From: Eubacterium sp. AM49-13BH
Lineage (GTDB): Bacteria > Bacillota > Clostridia > Lachnospirales > Lachnospiraceae
DNA length: 64,000 bases
NCBI RefSeq assembly: GCF_003464165.1
Contig: NZ_QSEK01000012.1
Location: 1-64,000, forward strand
Direction: 5' to 3'
Below the pieces are notes generated by a model, which saw nothing but the letters and a program-made list of their open reading frames with translations, was not told the origin of the DNA and did no database searches. This document shows positions 15,992 to 26,593 of the stretch, one piece after another (the stretch's first letter is position 1; each line of letters starts with the position of its first letter). The translations under genes were made by a program, and so were the position numbers.

Positions 15992-16516
15992 ATGAACGAC
16001 GACAATGAAAATGTGTTGATTATTGCATATAACTTGTTCTGCACCATACTAATACCAGCAGTAATAGTATTGATAGGAATTTGGTCTTTGGAGTCGGAGA
16101 GCGATTTCACACATGGACGAACAGGAGGATTGCCGATGGGGGCATTGACTGTATTCGTTCCAGAGGTTATATTTGGTTTGAAGTGGAAAATGAAAAGGGC
16201 GTTTACAATTTCATGCTGTATTGCGTGGTGTATCTTCCTTCTTAAGATGGCACATTATTTCTTTGCTGTGGTTACAAATGCATCAATTACATATTATGGA
16301 ACGGTGTGCATTGTGCTATTTGGATTAATGTGGAGTATAGTCATGGAATTGAAGCAGGAATTAAAAGAATACATTTTGGAGTTTCCACAGGAATATTGGC
16401 TTGTTCCTTGTTCTAATAGTTCGAGATATAACAAGGTGTTTCGCTTTATATGGTTAGTAGGCGTCGTTTTAGGAACGATATTTTTATTAATGATTAAATG
16501 GGGGATGAGTCTTTGA
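15992..16516 (+). CDS. Membrane protein of unknown function
   Basis: A 174-residue protein with about four hydrophobic segments and a basic C-terminal anchor (FIWLVGVVLGTIFLLMIKW). No family is recognised. It overlaps the next gene by 19 bases, so the two are probably made together. Confidence 0.6.
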   Translation: MNDDNENVLIIAYNLFCTILIPAVIVLIGIWSLESESDFTHGRTGGLPMGALTVFVPEVIFGLKWKMKRAFTISCCIAWCIFLLKMAHYFFAVVTNASITYYGTVCIVLFGLMWSIVMELKQELKEYILEFPQEYWLVPCSNSSRYNKVFRFIWLVGVVLGTIFLLMIKWGMSL

Positions 16517-17007
16517 TAAAAGTTATATTTTATTTTTTGCTTGTAAGTATAGGAGCAGGTTTGGTGCAGATGAAAATACCGCTGTTTGGTCGTCATAGCA
16601 AGCGGTGGGAAGAACAAAATTATGCACAGCGGTTTGGCGGTATCTTTTTTCCGGCATTCATTGCGCTTGTAGTTATCTTTTTATTTAATGAGTATAAGAC
16701 GGCTCAATTACCCACTTTGAATGAAGAAATGCTGATGAATGGAGCGGAGTATTGTTTGGTAACTGATCTGAATGAGATAGGAGATGCGGATTATGCTTAT
16801 GAGATAAAAAGCGGAAGCTCACAAGAGGAGATTTGCGGAATTATATCAAGTATATGTATAGACTTAAAAGGGGAAGATGATTTGGTAAATGCCAGATATG
16901 AAAACGGAGAATATATTATCATCAGCAATGGCATAACAATAGGACGGGCCGTCATAAATGACAAAGCAACAATAGATTTATTGAAGATATACTTTTATAA
17001 CCAATAA
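16498..17007 (+). CDS. Membrane-anchored protein of unknown function
   Basis: A 169-residue protein with two N-terminal hydrophobic segments (residues about 7-25 and 48-65) and a C-terminal soluble domain of about 100 residues rich in Asp, Glu and Ile. It overlaps the upstream membrane gene, which suggests a pair. No motif gives a function. Confidence 0.6.
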   Translation: MGDESLIKVIFYFLLVSIGAGLVQMKIPLFGRHSKRWEEQNYAQRFGGIFFPAFIALVVIFLFNEYKTAQLPTLNEEMLMNGAEYCLVTDLNEIGDADYAYEIKSGSSQEEICGIISSICIDLKGEDDLVNARYENGEYIIISNGITIGRAVINDKATIDLLKIYFYNQ

Positions 17008-17062
17008 AATGAAACTGTTTGTAAATATGAAACGATATTAATCAATTCAGGAGGATTACATC

Positions 17063-17454
17063 ATGGAACGAGTAGCTAAATTTTTAAAAGAAGCAGAGAC
17101 ATATTATTTGGCAACAGTAGAAGGCGACCAGCCAAGGGTAAGACCTTTTGGAACAGCACACATTTTTGAAGGAAAGTTGTATATTCAGACTGGCAAGGTA
17201 AAGGATGTTTCAAAGCAGATTCACGCAAACCCGAGGTAGAAATTTGTGCATTTAAAAATGGCGAGTGGCTTCGTGTAGCCGGAGAACTTGTAGAAGATGA
17301 CAGAAGAGAAGCAAGACAGTCTATGCTTGATGCTTATCCATCTTTACAGAATATGTACTCAGCAGATGATGGAAATACCGAGGTATTCTATTTCAAGAAT
17401 GCAACAGTCACATTCTCATCATTTACCCATGAACCGGAAATAGTGAAGTTTTAA
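17063..17454 (+). pseudogene. Pyridoxamine 5'-phosphate oxidase-like flavoprotein, frameshifted
   Basis: The frame from ATG 17063 (AGGAGG upstream) has the split-barrel FMN-binding fold: FLKEAETYYLATVEGDQPRV, FGTAHIFEGKLYIQTGK. At 17234 one base is missing (CCGAGG where CCGAAGG restores the frame), and the rest (VEICAFKNGEWLRVAGELVE onward) follows in the shifted frame to a stop at 17454. Everything else is normal, about 130 residues. This may be a sequencing error. Members bind FMN or F420 or act as nitroreductase-like NimA proteins. Confidence 0.78.
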
Positions 17455-17467
17455 AGGATAGCTGAAG

Positions 17468-18154
17468 ATGGCAAAAAGTAAGAAAACTAAAATACATAAA
17501 AAGATTGATGGTCAGATTTTACAGATGAACAAACAATTTAGTAATCTAAAGATGAAGCAGAAGGATAAGATTACAGAATGGGTGTATGAAGAATACAAAA
17601 AGTATGTAACAGAGCATGATAAAGTACCTGATTTACTGGCAGATGAACAGATTGTTGAAGCTGTACTTGATAAGATAAATGAGGCACAAATCTGGATACC
17701 TGATGGAGAGATATACGATTATTATCGAAAAAAGAAACCACAACTTCAAAAGAGGCTGGATAATGAAAAGGTAATTAAGTTTAAATCCTATGTCAGCTTT
17801 TATAAGAGTATTGTTGATCAGGACAGGGCATCCGTTGTTATATGCAATCTCAAACATGAGATTATCTACATGAATCCGGCAGCTGTTACCAGCTATGCGA
17901 AGCGAGGCGGAGATAAACTTATTGGAAGAAGTTTGTTAGATTGTCATAGTCCGGAATCAAGAGATAAAATACAGCAGGTAGTGGACTGGTTTGCAGCAGA
18001 TGAAAGCCATAATATCGTTTATACTTTTCATAATGAGAAACAGAATAAAGATGTTTACATGGTGGCACTCAGAGATGAGAGTAAGCTGATAGGATATTAT
18101 GAGAAACATGAATATCGAAATTCAGAAACCATGAAACCATACAATTTGTGGTGA
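17468..18154 (+). CDS. PAS-like domain protein (intact copy)
   Basis: A 228-residue soluble protein. The N-terminal half is basic and helical (KTKIHKKIDGQILQMNKQF; MKQKDKITEWVYEEYKKYV), resembling a DNA- or partner-binding domain. The C-terminal half is a PAS fold: SFYKSIVDQDRASVVICNLK, IYMNPAAVTSYAKRGGDKLI, and a final YMVALRDESKLIGYYEKHEY strand. No catalytic domain is attached. The N-terminal part may be a separate helical module. A damaged paralogue lies at 1312-1717 and a DUF4186 remnant follows directly, as in that copy. Confidence 0.75.
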   Translation: MAKSKKTKIHKKIDGQILQMNKQFSNLKMKQKDKITEWVYEEYKKYVTEHDKVPDLLADEQIVEAVLDKINEAQIWIPDGEIYDYYRKKKPQLQKRLDNEKVIKFKSYVSFYKSIVDQDRASVVICNLKHEIIYMNPAAVTSYAKRGGDKLIGRSLLDCHSPESRDKIQQVVDWFAADESHNIVYTFHNEKQNKDVYMVALRDESKLIGYYEKHEYRNSETMKPYNLW

Positions 18155-18158
18155 TGAT

Positions 18159-18197
18159 ATGACGAAGGATGAATGGTATAGGCAGTTGTTATACTGA
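18159..18197 (+). pseudogene. DUF4186 remnant (first 11 codons)
   Basis: MTKDEWYRQLL matches the start of the DUF4186 gene at 1722. After about 18190 the DNA jumps to the last bases of a YaiI gene, matching 2988 onward of the other copy, so the second half of DUF4186, the VOC gene and nearly all of YaiI have been deleted here. Confidence 0.7.
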
Positions 18198-18224
18198 TGG
18201 CAAAGTCAAAAGAAGGTGCTCAGA

Positions 18225-18443
18225 GTGGGATTCTTTAAGAAAAAGACAGTTATAAAGACATATGATAAAGAAAATAAGAAACCAGTAATCAAGGCAAGCA
18301 TATGTAATGGTGAGCAGGTTGCAGGCTTTAAGGACATTCATACAGGTAAGATAGAGGAGGTTATGCTGATTAAAAATCAGGCAGACCTTGATGCGTTCAA
18401 GAAAATGTATGGAATATATGGAGAGATAGAGAAGGAATATTGA
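18225..18443 (+). CDS. Small conserved protein of unknown function (copy B)
   Basis: Paralogue of 3015-3233 with the same length and core (KPVIKASICNGEQVAGFKDI). By homology it starts at GTG 18225 with GAAGG about ten bases upstream; the in-frame GTG at 18216 is an alternative. Protein identity to copy A is about 75%, clearly lower than that of the PAS-like part of the same duplication. Confidence 0.65.
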   Translation: MGFFKKKTVIKTYDKENKKPVIKASICNGEQVAGFKDIHTGKIEEVMLIKNQADLDAFKKMYGIYGEIEKEY

Positions 18444-18444
18444 T

Positions 18445-18618
18445 ATGAGCATATTAGGAAATATACTTTGGTTTATATGTGGTGGATTGTTGAGTGGACT
18501 GTCGTGGGTTTTGGCAGGTCTGATATGTTGTATAACAATTATCGGAATTCCTTTCGGAAAGCAGTTTTTCAAAATTGCTAAATTGTCTCTGATGCCATTT
18601 GGGGCAGAGGTAATATAA
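18445..18618 (+). pseudogene. YccF-family membrane protein, truncated
   Basis: The frame gives the first YccF-type repeat: two membrane segments and the signature [20 protein letters not shown] and PFGAEVI, then a TAA. Complete YccF proteins carry two such repeats in about 120-150 residues; this one has 57. Either a nonsense change or a deletion has removed the second half. Confidence 0.65.
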
Positions 18619-18638
18619 TAAACAGACAGGTAAGAAAG

Positions 18639-19157
18639 ATGTATTTGATTAAGACAGTAAAAGGAGATATAACAAAAGTAACAGATGTGCAGGCAATTGT
18701 TAATGCAGCAAATAACTCTCTTCTTGGCGGAGGCGGTGTAGATGGTGCGATTCATAGAGCCGCAGGACCGGAACTTCTGGCTGAGTGTAGGACACTTCAC
18801 GGATGCGTGACTGGAGAAGCAAAGATAACAAAAGCCTATAATTTACCATGCGATTATGTTATTCATACTGTAGGACCGATATGGAATGGAGGCAGAGATA
18901 GAGAAGAGGAGCTTCTTGCTAACTGCTATTTTAATTCTATGAAGCTGGCAATGGATAATGGAATCAGGTCTATTGCATTTCCTTCAATATCAACGGGAAT
19001 ATATAGTTTTCCTGTTGAGTTGGCAGCAAAGATTGCGGTACATACAGTAAACCGGTTCTTGCAGGATAATCCAGATTGTTTTGATCTGGTGGAATGGGTG
19101 CTATTTGATACTCATACTGAATCAGTGTATGAAGATGAGGTTGATAAGATATATTAA
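18639..19157 (+). CDS. Macro-domain protein, O-acetyl-ADP-ribose deacetylase type
   Basis: A 172-residue single macro domain that binds ADP-ribose. Visible motifs are [19 protein letters not shown] (residues about 22-40, with the catalytic-loop Asn and Asp of MacroD-type enzymes), [12 protein letters not shown], and the diphosphate loop [10 protein letters not shown]. This fits the YmdB/MacroD subfamily, which removes acetyl or ADP-ribosyl groups from O-acetyl-ADP-ribose or proteins. It stands at the end of the accessory region. Confidence 0.9.
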   Translation: MYLIKTVKGDITKVTDVQAIVNAANNSLLGGGGVDGAIHRAAGPELLAECRTLHGCVTGEAKITKAYNLPCDYVIHTVGPIWNGGRDREEELLANCYFNSMKLAMDNGIRSIAFPSISTGIYSFPVELAAKIAVHTVNRFLQDNPDCFDLVEWVLFDTHTESVYEDEVDKIY

Positions 19158-19195
19158 AAGATTAATCGGTTTAAGATTGGTTTAATAGGGTCAAA

Positions 19196-19357
19196 TATAA
19201 AACTTCATGGACGAAGGAGGAAACAGAGATTGAGCTGTCTGACCTGGCAGTAAATGATATGGTTTCAATAACAATTGCAGGAGAAATTCAGGAAACATAC
19301 CCGGCACGCATAATGAACGTGATAAAGGTGCAGCTGCTGGGGGAAAATTTACATTGA
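19196..19357 (+). pseudogene. DUF3221-like protein fragment
   Basis: An open stretch without a start encodes TEIELSDLAVNDMVSITIAG and QETYPARIMNVIKVQLL, resembling the C-terminal beta domain of DUF3221-type lipoproteins. The N-terminus and signal peptide are missing. It is a 3' remnant. Confidence 0.5.
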
Positions 19358-19402
19358 CATATCCAGAAAAATACTTATAATAGACATATCGCATAAAAAT
19401 GC

Positions 19403-19447
19403 GCGACAGTTCGTTTGTACCATCCTGTCGTTAAATAAAACCAGGGC
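19403..19447 (+). ncRNA. preQ1-I riboswitch aptamer
   Basis: A 6-bp stem CGACAG/CTGTCG (19404-19409, 19425-19430) encloses a 15-nt loop containing TTCG and ACC, and is followed by an A-rich tail (TTAAATAAAACCAGG) whose GG can pair with CC of the loop to form the H-type pseudoknot. This is the compact class I preQ1 architecture. Its position before queDE-folE-queCF supports the call. It should repress the operon when preQ1 is abundant. Confidence 0.7.
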
Positions 19448-19512
19448 TGCTAAGAAGACTTTTTATGTAATTTAGCCCTGTAGGTGTGTATACATTTACA
19501 GGGCTTTCTATA
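19442..19512 (+). terminator. Riboswitch expression platform with alternative hairpins
   Basis: CAGGGCT (19442-19448) can pair with AGCCCTG (19474-19480), and AGCCCTGTA (19474-19482) can instead pair with TACAGGGCT (19497-19505), which is followed by TTCTATAT. The two stems exclude each other, and the first overlaps the aptamer's 3' end, so ligand binding could favour the second, terminating stem. The T-tract is weak. Confidence 0.6.
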
Positions 19513-19586
19513 TGTGCTCACAGTGGGTCACGTTCTTTTCTAAGCAATTCTGTTTTTATTCCCAATAAATTAGAGGAGAAACTAAA

Positions 19587-20006
19587 ATGTATTATTTAAA
19601 AACCGAGAGCAGCTTTGATTCTGCACATTTTCTGAAGGGGTATGACGGAAAATGCAGGAATCTTCATGGTCACCGCTGGAGAGTTGTTGTTGAAATAGCA
19701 GCAGACCAGTTAAAGGATGAGGGTCAGACAAGAGGAATGCTTGTGGATTTTTCTGATTTAAAAAATGCTTTGAAGGATATCTGTGATGATTTTGACCACA
19801 GCCTGATTTATGAAAAAGGTTCTCTAAAAGGTGCGACAATTGCTGCATTACAGGCGGAGGAGTTTCGTATGATTGAAGTTGGCTTCAGACCTACTGCGGA
19901 GCATTTTTCAAAATATTTCTATGAGCTGATGAGTGCAAAAGGCTTTCCAATCCACAGAGTGGAAGTATACGAGACACCTAATAATGTAGCAGCATACGAA
20001 GAATAA
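19587..20006 (+). CDS. queD: 6-carboxy-5,6,7,8-tetrahydropterin synthase
   Basis: Second enzyme of queuosine precursor synthesis: converts 7,8-dihydroneopterin triphosphate to 6-carboxytetrahydropterin. The 139-residue protein has the zinc histidines in SAHFLKGYDGKCRNLHGH, the catalytic Cys within the same stretch (C24), and the conserved C-terminal VEVYETPNNVAAY. RBS AGAGGAG is present. It leads the operon queD-queE-folE-queC-queF behind a preQ1 riboswitch. Confidence 0.93.
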   Translation: MYYLKTESSFDSAHFLKGYDGKCRNLHGHRWRVVVEIAADQLKDEGQTRGMLVDFSDLKNALKDICDDFDHSLIYEKGSLKGATIAALQAEEFRMIEVGFRPTAEHFSKYFYELMSAKGFPIHRVEVYETPNNVAAYEE

Positions 20007-20021
20007 AGGAAAGAAACTAAT

Positions 20022-20687
20022 ATGAAAGTTGTTGAGAAATTTATAAGTATTAATGGAGAGGGAAGAAGAGCCGGAGAATTGGCGGTGTTTATCAGATTCA
20101 AGGGTTGTAACCTGAATTGCTCCTACTGTGATACAAAGTGGGCCAATGAGCCAGCTTGTGATTACGAGGAGCTGTCACCAGATGAGATTTGTGAATATGT
20201 CAGTGAGACAGGCATTAAAAATGTGACGCTGACAGGGGGAGAGCCTCTATTACAGAAGGATATCAGGAGTCTAGTAGAAAAATTATTGAACAAATCGGAC
20301 ATTCGAGTAGAGATTGAAACTAATGGAGCGGTTGATATTGCTCCACTTGCCAATGCATTTTCAAAAGAAAAACTTAGCCTTACTATGGATTACAAGCTGC
20401 CATCCAGCGGCTGTGAGGAGAAAATGCTTCTCTCCAATATGGAAGCTCTAAGAAAGCAGGACACAGTCAAGTTCGTTTCGGGCAGCATTAATGATTTGGA
20501 ATGTGCAGAGAAAATAATTGAAAAATTTCATCTGACAGAAAGATGCCAGGTATTCATAAGCTCAGTGTTTGGTTCAATTGAGCCAGTGGAAATCGTGAAT
20601 TTCATGACCGGTAAAAGGATGAATGATTTGCGTCTTCAGATTCAGATGCACAAGGTAATCTGGAACCCAGAGGAAAGGGGCGTATAA
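20022..20687 (+). CDS. queE: 7-carboxy-7-deazaguanine synthase (radical SAM)
   Basis: Radical SAM enzyme that contracts 6-carboxytetrahydropterin to 7-carboxy-7-deazaguanine. The 221-residue protein has the cluster motif CNLNCSYC (CX3CX2C, residues about 29-36), the GGEPLL motif and a C-terminal SVFGSIEPVEIV region. It is 15 bases after queD. The CX3CX2C spacing is canonical. Confidence 0.92.
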   Translation: MKVVEKFISINGEGRRAGELAVFIRFKGCNLNCSYCDTKWANEPACDYEELSPDEICEYVSETGIKNVTLTGGEPLLQKDIRSLVEKLLNKSDIRVEIETNGAVDIAPLANAFSKEKLSLTMDYKLPSSGCEEKMLLSNMEALRKQDTVKFVSGSINDLECAEKIIEKFHLTERCQVFISSVFGSIEPVEIVNFMTGKRMNDLRLQIQMHKVIWNPEERGV

Positions 20688-20776
20688 TGTGAAAATCCTA
20701 ATATCAAAGATTTTTCACATGCAAATTTGTGCTTTCAGCCCAAAGTTTGCGGGGTGAAGCAAGAATGGAGATTATG

Positions 20777-21346
20777 ATGATAGATACGAAAGCGATTGAG
20801 GAGCATATTAGAGGGATTCTTGTTGCATTGGGCGACGACCCGGAGAGAGAGGGCTTAAAGGATACACCAAAGCGAGTTGCGAAGATGTACGAGGAGGTCT
20901 TTCTTGGGATGAATTACTCCAATCACGAAATTGCGCAGATGTTTGATAAGACATTTGAGGATGAAATTGAGGAGCTTGATACTTCTAAGGTTGTAGTTAT
21001 GAAGGACATCGACCTGTTTTCTTACTGCGAGCACCATATGGCACTTATGTATGATATGAAGGCGACAGTTGCGTACATTCCTAATGGGAAGGTTATAGGC
21101 TTATCAAAGATTGCAAGAATATGCGATATGGTTGGAAGAAGACTGCAGTTACAGGAAAGAATCGGTCAGGATATTGCGGACATTATGGCAGAGATAACAG
21201 GAAGCGAGGATGTTGCGGTGGTGCTTGAAGGATATCACAGCTGTGTGTCGGCAAGAGGAATTAAGAAAAACAACACGAGAACAATGACTGTAGAGTTAAG
21301 AGGAAGCTTTAAGGACGATGCAGCATTACAAATGTATCTAAGATAG
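20777..21346 (+). CDS. folE: GTP cyclohydrolase I
   Basis: Makes 7,8-dihydroneopterin triphosphate from GTP, the entry step for queuosine here. Motifs include [18 protein letters not shown], the zinc and catalytic SYCEHHMA (Cys, His), [20 protein letters not shown] and the second zinc cysteine in [11 protein letters not shown]. Length is 189 aa from ATG 20777, chosen because GGAG at 20767 is six bases upstream; ATGs at 20765 and 20774 are alternatives. Its place between queE and queC suggests a queuosine role rather than folate. Confidence 0.92.
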   Translation: MIDTKAIEEHIRGILVALGDDPEREGLKDTPKRVAKMYEEVFLGMNYSNHEIAQMFDKTFEDEIEELDTSKVVVMKDIDLFSYCEHHMALMYDMKATVAYIPNGKVIGLSKIARICDMVGRRLQLQERIGQDIADIMAEITGSEDVAVVLEGYHSCVSARGIKKNNTRTMTVELRGSFKDDAALQMYLR

Positions 21347-21358
21347 GAGAGATGAGTT

Positions 21359-22041
21359 ATGAAAGCATTAGTATTATCAAGCGGTGGCGTGGATTCCACT
21401 ACGGCACTGGCATTGGCAGTGAGCCGATATGGAAAGGACAATGTAATTGCTCTGTCAGTTTCTTATGGACAGAAGCACGATAAAGAAATTCAGGCGGCAA
21501 AGGCTGTTTCTGCATTTTACGGAGTGGAGCAGTTATTCCTGGATCTGAGTAAGATTTTTCAATATAGCAACTGCTCTTTATTGCAGCAGTCTACAGAGGA
21601 AATTCCAGAGGAGAGCTATGCCAGGCAGATTGAAAAGACGGAGGGCGAAAAGCTGTAAGCACCTATGTGCCATTTCGAAATGGACTGTTTCTTTCATCGG
21701 CGGCAAGCATTGCACTAAGCAAGGACTGTAGCGTGATTCTTTATGGCGCACATGCAGATGATTCAGCCGGTTTTGCCTATCCAGACTGTTCACCGATGTT
21801 TAATGATGCTATGAATCAGGCGATTTTTGAGGGCTCAGGACATCAGTTAAAGGTGGAGGCGCCATTTGTGAATATGACTAAGGCGGAGGTGGTGAAGATG
21901 GGCTTAGAGCTTAACGCACCATACGAGCTTACATGGTCCTGCTATGAAGGAAAGGATGTGCCTTGCGGCAAATGTGGAACCTGTATCGACAGAGCGGCTG
22001 CATTTGCAGCAAATGGGGTAAGTGACCCTGCAATAAAATAA
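21359..22041 (+). pseudogene. queC: 7-cyano-7-deazaguanine synthase, one-base frameshift
   Basis: QueC converts 7-carboxy-7-deazaguanine to preQ0 with ATP and ammonia. The N-terminal frame has the PP-loop SSGGVDSTT, and the C-terminal frame (from about 21652) has VPFRNGLFLSSAASIAL, YGAHADDSAGFAYPDC and the zinc site CYEGKDVPCGKCGTC. The frames meet at an A4 tract (21648-21651); five A would restore one protein of about 227 residues. All residues are otherwise conserved and the rest of the operon is intact, so a sequencing error is likely. Confidence 0.88.
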
Positions 22042-22056
22042 AAATTGGAGAAAGCT

Positions 22057-22539
22057 ATGAGAGAAAAAGAGAATTTAACATTATTAGGCAACCAGCAGAA
22101 CAATTACGAGACAGATTACAACCCTGGCCTGCTTGAAACATTTGTAAACAAACATCCAGAAAATGATTATTTCGTGAAGTTTAACTGCCCGGAATTCACA
22201 AGTCTCTGTCCAATTACAGGGCAGCCTGATTTCGCAAACATTATTATTTCGTATGTCCCAGGCGAGAGAATGGTGGAAAGCAAGAGCTTAAAGCTGTACC
22301 TGTTTTCATTCCGTAATCATGGGGATTTTCACGAGGACTGCGTGAACGTGATTATGAAGGATTTGATTAAGCTGATGGAGCCAAAGTATATTGAAGTGTG
22401 GGGCAAATTCACACCACGTGGTGGAATTTCCATTGATCCATACTGCAATTATGGAAAGCCAGGAACTAAGTGGGAAGATGTGGCATTCAACCGTATGGCA
22501 AATCATGATATGTATCCGGAGAAGGTGGATAATAGGTAA
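22057..22539 (+). CDS. queF: NADPH-dependent 7-cyano-7-deazaguanine reductase
   Basis: Reduces preQ0 to preQ1, the ligand of the upstream riboswitch. The 160-residue protein is the short, unimodular form: the nucleophile cysteine in [13 protein letters not shown] and the NADPH motif [23 protein letters not shown] 22057 follows GGAGA by seven bases; the in-frame TTG at 22045 is not needed. It is the last gene before a bidirectional terminator. Confidence 0.93.
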   Translation: MREKENLTLLGNQQNNYETDYNPGLLETFVNKHPENDYFVKFNCPEFTSLCPITGQPDFANIIISYVPGERMVESKSLKLYLFSFRNHGDFHEDCVNVIMKDLIKLMEPKYIEVWGKFTPRGGISIDPYCNYGKPGTKWEDVAFNRMANHDMYPEKVDNR

Positions 22540-22605
22540 AATAACATTACTAAATTTCGTGCAATGCACAAAAACCAGAAGAGTGTTGTAAGGTAATAAA
22601 AGATT

Positions 22606-22645
22606 AAGCGATATTGTATGAATTTACTTTTATACAATATCGCTT
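22606..22645. terminator. Bidirectional terminator between queF and glpK
   Basis: A perfect 14-bp stem (22606-22619 with 22632-22645) lies between the convergent ends of queF and glpK, with T-rich sequence after it on the plus strand and A-rich sequence before it. Confidence 0.8.
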
Positions 22646-22674
22646 TTATATGTTAGAAGAATCATCCGACGGAA

Positions 22675-24216
<1,542 letters not shown>

Positions 24217-24319
24217 TTATATTTAAATTATTGTTTTATCAATGTAATAATGATAAAATGAAAAAGGTATTTTGAGCAACGTGGGTTTATAAGATATTGA
24301 GGGTATAAAGGAGGCAGCT

Positions 24320-26488
24320 ATGGTAGACATGAGCAGGTACAATAAGTTAAGGATTAACCCTGATAGATATAATTATGATCTGACTACAAATCTTCCATTA
24401 AGAAGAACTTTCTGGAGAATAGCTGATAAAACAGTACTTTTTGATAACAAAACATATTGCATACTGGCGATAGATATAGAGAATTTTCACCTTATTAATA
24501 AGTGGTATGGTCGTGAAACTGGTGATGAGCTTCTTATAGAGATTGGAGAAGCTCTTAAGAGTATAGATGCCGGGTATGGAACAATTTCCGGATATATGGG
24601 TGGAGATAATTTCTGTGTTATATTTGAAGAGAACGATGATGTGATTAATCTAATCAGAAAAAGAATATCAGGTATTGTTAACGGATACAGGGGGCATGAT
24701 ATTACAAGGGCATATTATGGTGCATATAAGACTGCAGATAAGGATATAACAACAGGAGAGATGTGTGATTATGCGTATGGTGCACTAGAGATAGCAAAAC
24801 AGCGCCCTGATAAGGATATCTGCTGGTATGATGAGAGTATGACAAGGGAACAGGAAGCAGAAGCTAAGCTTATGCCAGAGATATGCAGCGCAATGGATAA
24901 TGGAGAATTTACATTTTATCTTCAACCCAAATGTATATTAGAGACAGGTAAGATTATTGGTTCTGAGGCACTTGTGAGATGGATAAGTCCTGAGAAAGGA
25001 TTTATTTCACCAGGACAGTTTATACCAATGCTTGAAAAAAACGGATTCATAAATAAACTTGATGTGTATATATGGGATAAAGTATGTCAGACTATAAGAA
25101 GATGGCTTGATGAGGGAAGAACAGTACTGCCAATATCAATAAATGTTTCGAGAGCAGATATATACTCTATGGATGTTGTAACAATACTTAAAGACATGAT
25201 TGAAAAATATAATATTTCAACAGAGTATATTGAAATAGAGATTACAGAGAGTGCATATGTGGAGAATGGTTCAGTAATTAAGGATACGGAGAAGGCATTT
25301 AAGAATGCGGGCTTTAAGATTCTTATTGATGATTTTGGAAGCGGATATTCATCACTTAACATGCTTAAAGATATTGATGCAGATGTTCTGAAACTGGATA
25401 TGAAATTTCTAGACCTTAATCCGGAAAATAATGATAAAGGTGTAAGCATTATAACGGCAGTTCTTGATATGGCAAGACAGCTGGATCTTCCTGCTATTGC
25501 TGAGGGGGTTGAGACTGATGAACAGCTCAAGCTGCTTGAACTTTTAGGCTGTGAATATGCACAGGGATTTTATTACTACAGACCTATGTCTATAAGTGAC
25601 TATGAGAAGCTTGTTGATAATAAGGATAACGTAGCTGATAAGCTTATTATTTTAAGAACAAGAAAGAATGATAAGTCTTATCTTAAGGAGATAACTGATT
25701 ACTTCTGGAAGATTGCAGATGTTGATCTGGATACGGGAGCATATCACTTTATAAGAAGGGCAGATGAGCCTGATTATGTTATGATACCAAGACCTAAGAC
25801 TATTGCAGAATATGCAGACAGATATATTAAGTATGGTGTTATTCACCCGGATGATGTTTCACTTTACAAGGAAGCTATTAATCTTGACAGAATTAAGAAA
25901 CAGCTTGATGATGGGAAAGAAAGAGGAACATACCAGATAAGATATAATATGGATGGAGCATACAAATGGTATGTATTTGAGGTTACTAAGCCAACAAATT
26001 ATTCTGAGGATAACAGGAGAGTGCTTTTCACATGGAAAGAAGCTGATTATCAGGCAGGTGCAAGAGAAGATGCAATGGATATTGTATATGATACATTTAT
26101 TAAGATACTCAGGGCTGATTTTCTGCATGACAGATATGAACTTATAAAGTCAACCCAGGAGGACATAATAAGAGATGCCGGATTATCAGGCAGTATTAAG
26201 GAATATATTGACAAATATATTGATATGGGAGTAGTTCACCCTGAGGATGCCGGGGCATATAGAGATTTTGTCAATCCGGACAAGGTGCTTGAACATTTCA
26301 GAAATAATAAAAAATCACTGAGATTGAGACACAGACGGCTTCTTGATGGCGAGTATAAGTGGGTGGAGCTGGTAGTATCAAAGAGTAAGGATTACAGTGA
26401 AGATATACCCGTGTTTATATTTTATCTCAGGGAAGTAAGATATATATATGAGCATACTATGGTTTCTGAAACAAAGAAAGAGGAGTAA
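24320..26488 (+). CDS. GGDEF/EAL protein, likely c-di-GMP phosphodiesterase
   Basis: The 722-residue protein has a degenerate GGDEF domain (GGDNF at 94-98, Glu replaced, so synthesis is doubtful) and a complete EAL domain: EALVRW (216-221), SINVSRAD, EIEITES, DDFGSGYSSL (337-346), KLDMKFL, EGVET (395-399) and QGFYYYRP. The EAL residues suggest active hydrolysis of c-di-GMP. Two tandem PAS-like modules follow (about 455-575 and 585-705), each with an HPDD/HPED and a KWY/KWV motif. No membrane segment is present. Placing sensory modules after EAL is less common. Confidence 0.9.
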   Translation: MVDMSRYNKLRINPDRYNYDLTTNLPLRRTFWRIADKTVLFDNKTYCILAIDIENFHLINKWYGRETGDELLIEIGEALKSIDAGYGTISGYMGGDNFCVIFEENDDVINLIRKRISGIVNGYRGHDITRAYYGAYKTADKDITTGEMCDYAYGALEIAKQRPDKDICWYDESMTREQEAEAKLMPEICSAMDNGEFTFYLQPKCILETGKIIGSEALVRWISPEKGFISPGQFIPMLEKNGFINKLDVYIWDKVCQTIRRWLDEGRTVLPISINVSRADIYSMDVVTILKDMIEKYNISTEYIEIEITESAYVENGSVIKDTEKAFKNAGFKILIDDFGSGYSSLNMLKDIDADVLKLDMKFLDLNPENNDKGVSIITAVLDMARQLDLPAIAEGVETDEQLKLLELLGCEYAQGFYYYRPMSISDYEKLVDNKDNVADKLIILRTRKNDKSYLKEITDYFWKIADVDLDTGAYHFIRRADEPDYVMIPRPKTIAEYADRYIKYGVIHPDDVSLYKEAINLDRIKKQLDDGKERGTYQIRYNMDGAYKWYVFEVTKPTNYSEDNRRVLFTWKEADYQAGAREDAMDIVYDTFIKILRADFLHDRYELIKSTQEDIIRDAGLSGSIKEYIDKYIDMGVVHPEDAGAYRDFVNPDKVLEHFRNNKKSLRLRHRRLLDGEYKWVELVVSKSKDYSEDIPVFIFYLREVRYIYEHTMVSETKKEE

Positions 26489-26593
26489 CTATGTTAAACA
26501 ATAGTAACAATTGTTATTATGAATAACTTTACAACCTTTTCTTTCAATGATATTATGTGTGTTGCTAAAAGAATGTACAGCTAAGGAGGCATT

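Noticed and set aside
22391..22591. Plus-strand frame inside queF
   Set aside because: It is a shifted-frame shadow of queF, which is complete and conserved.
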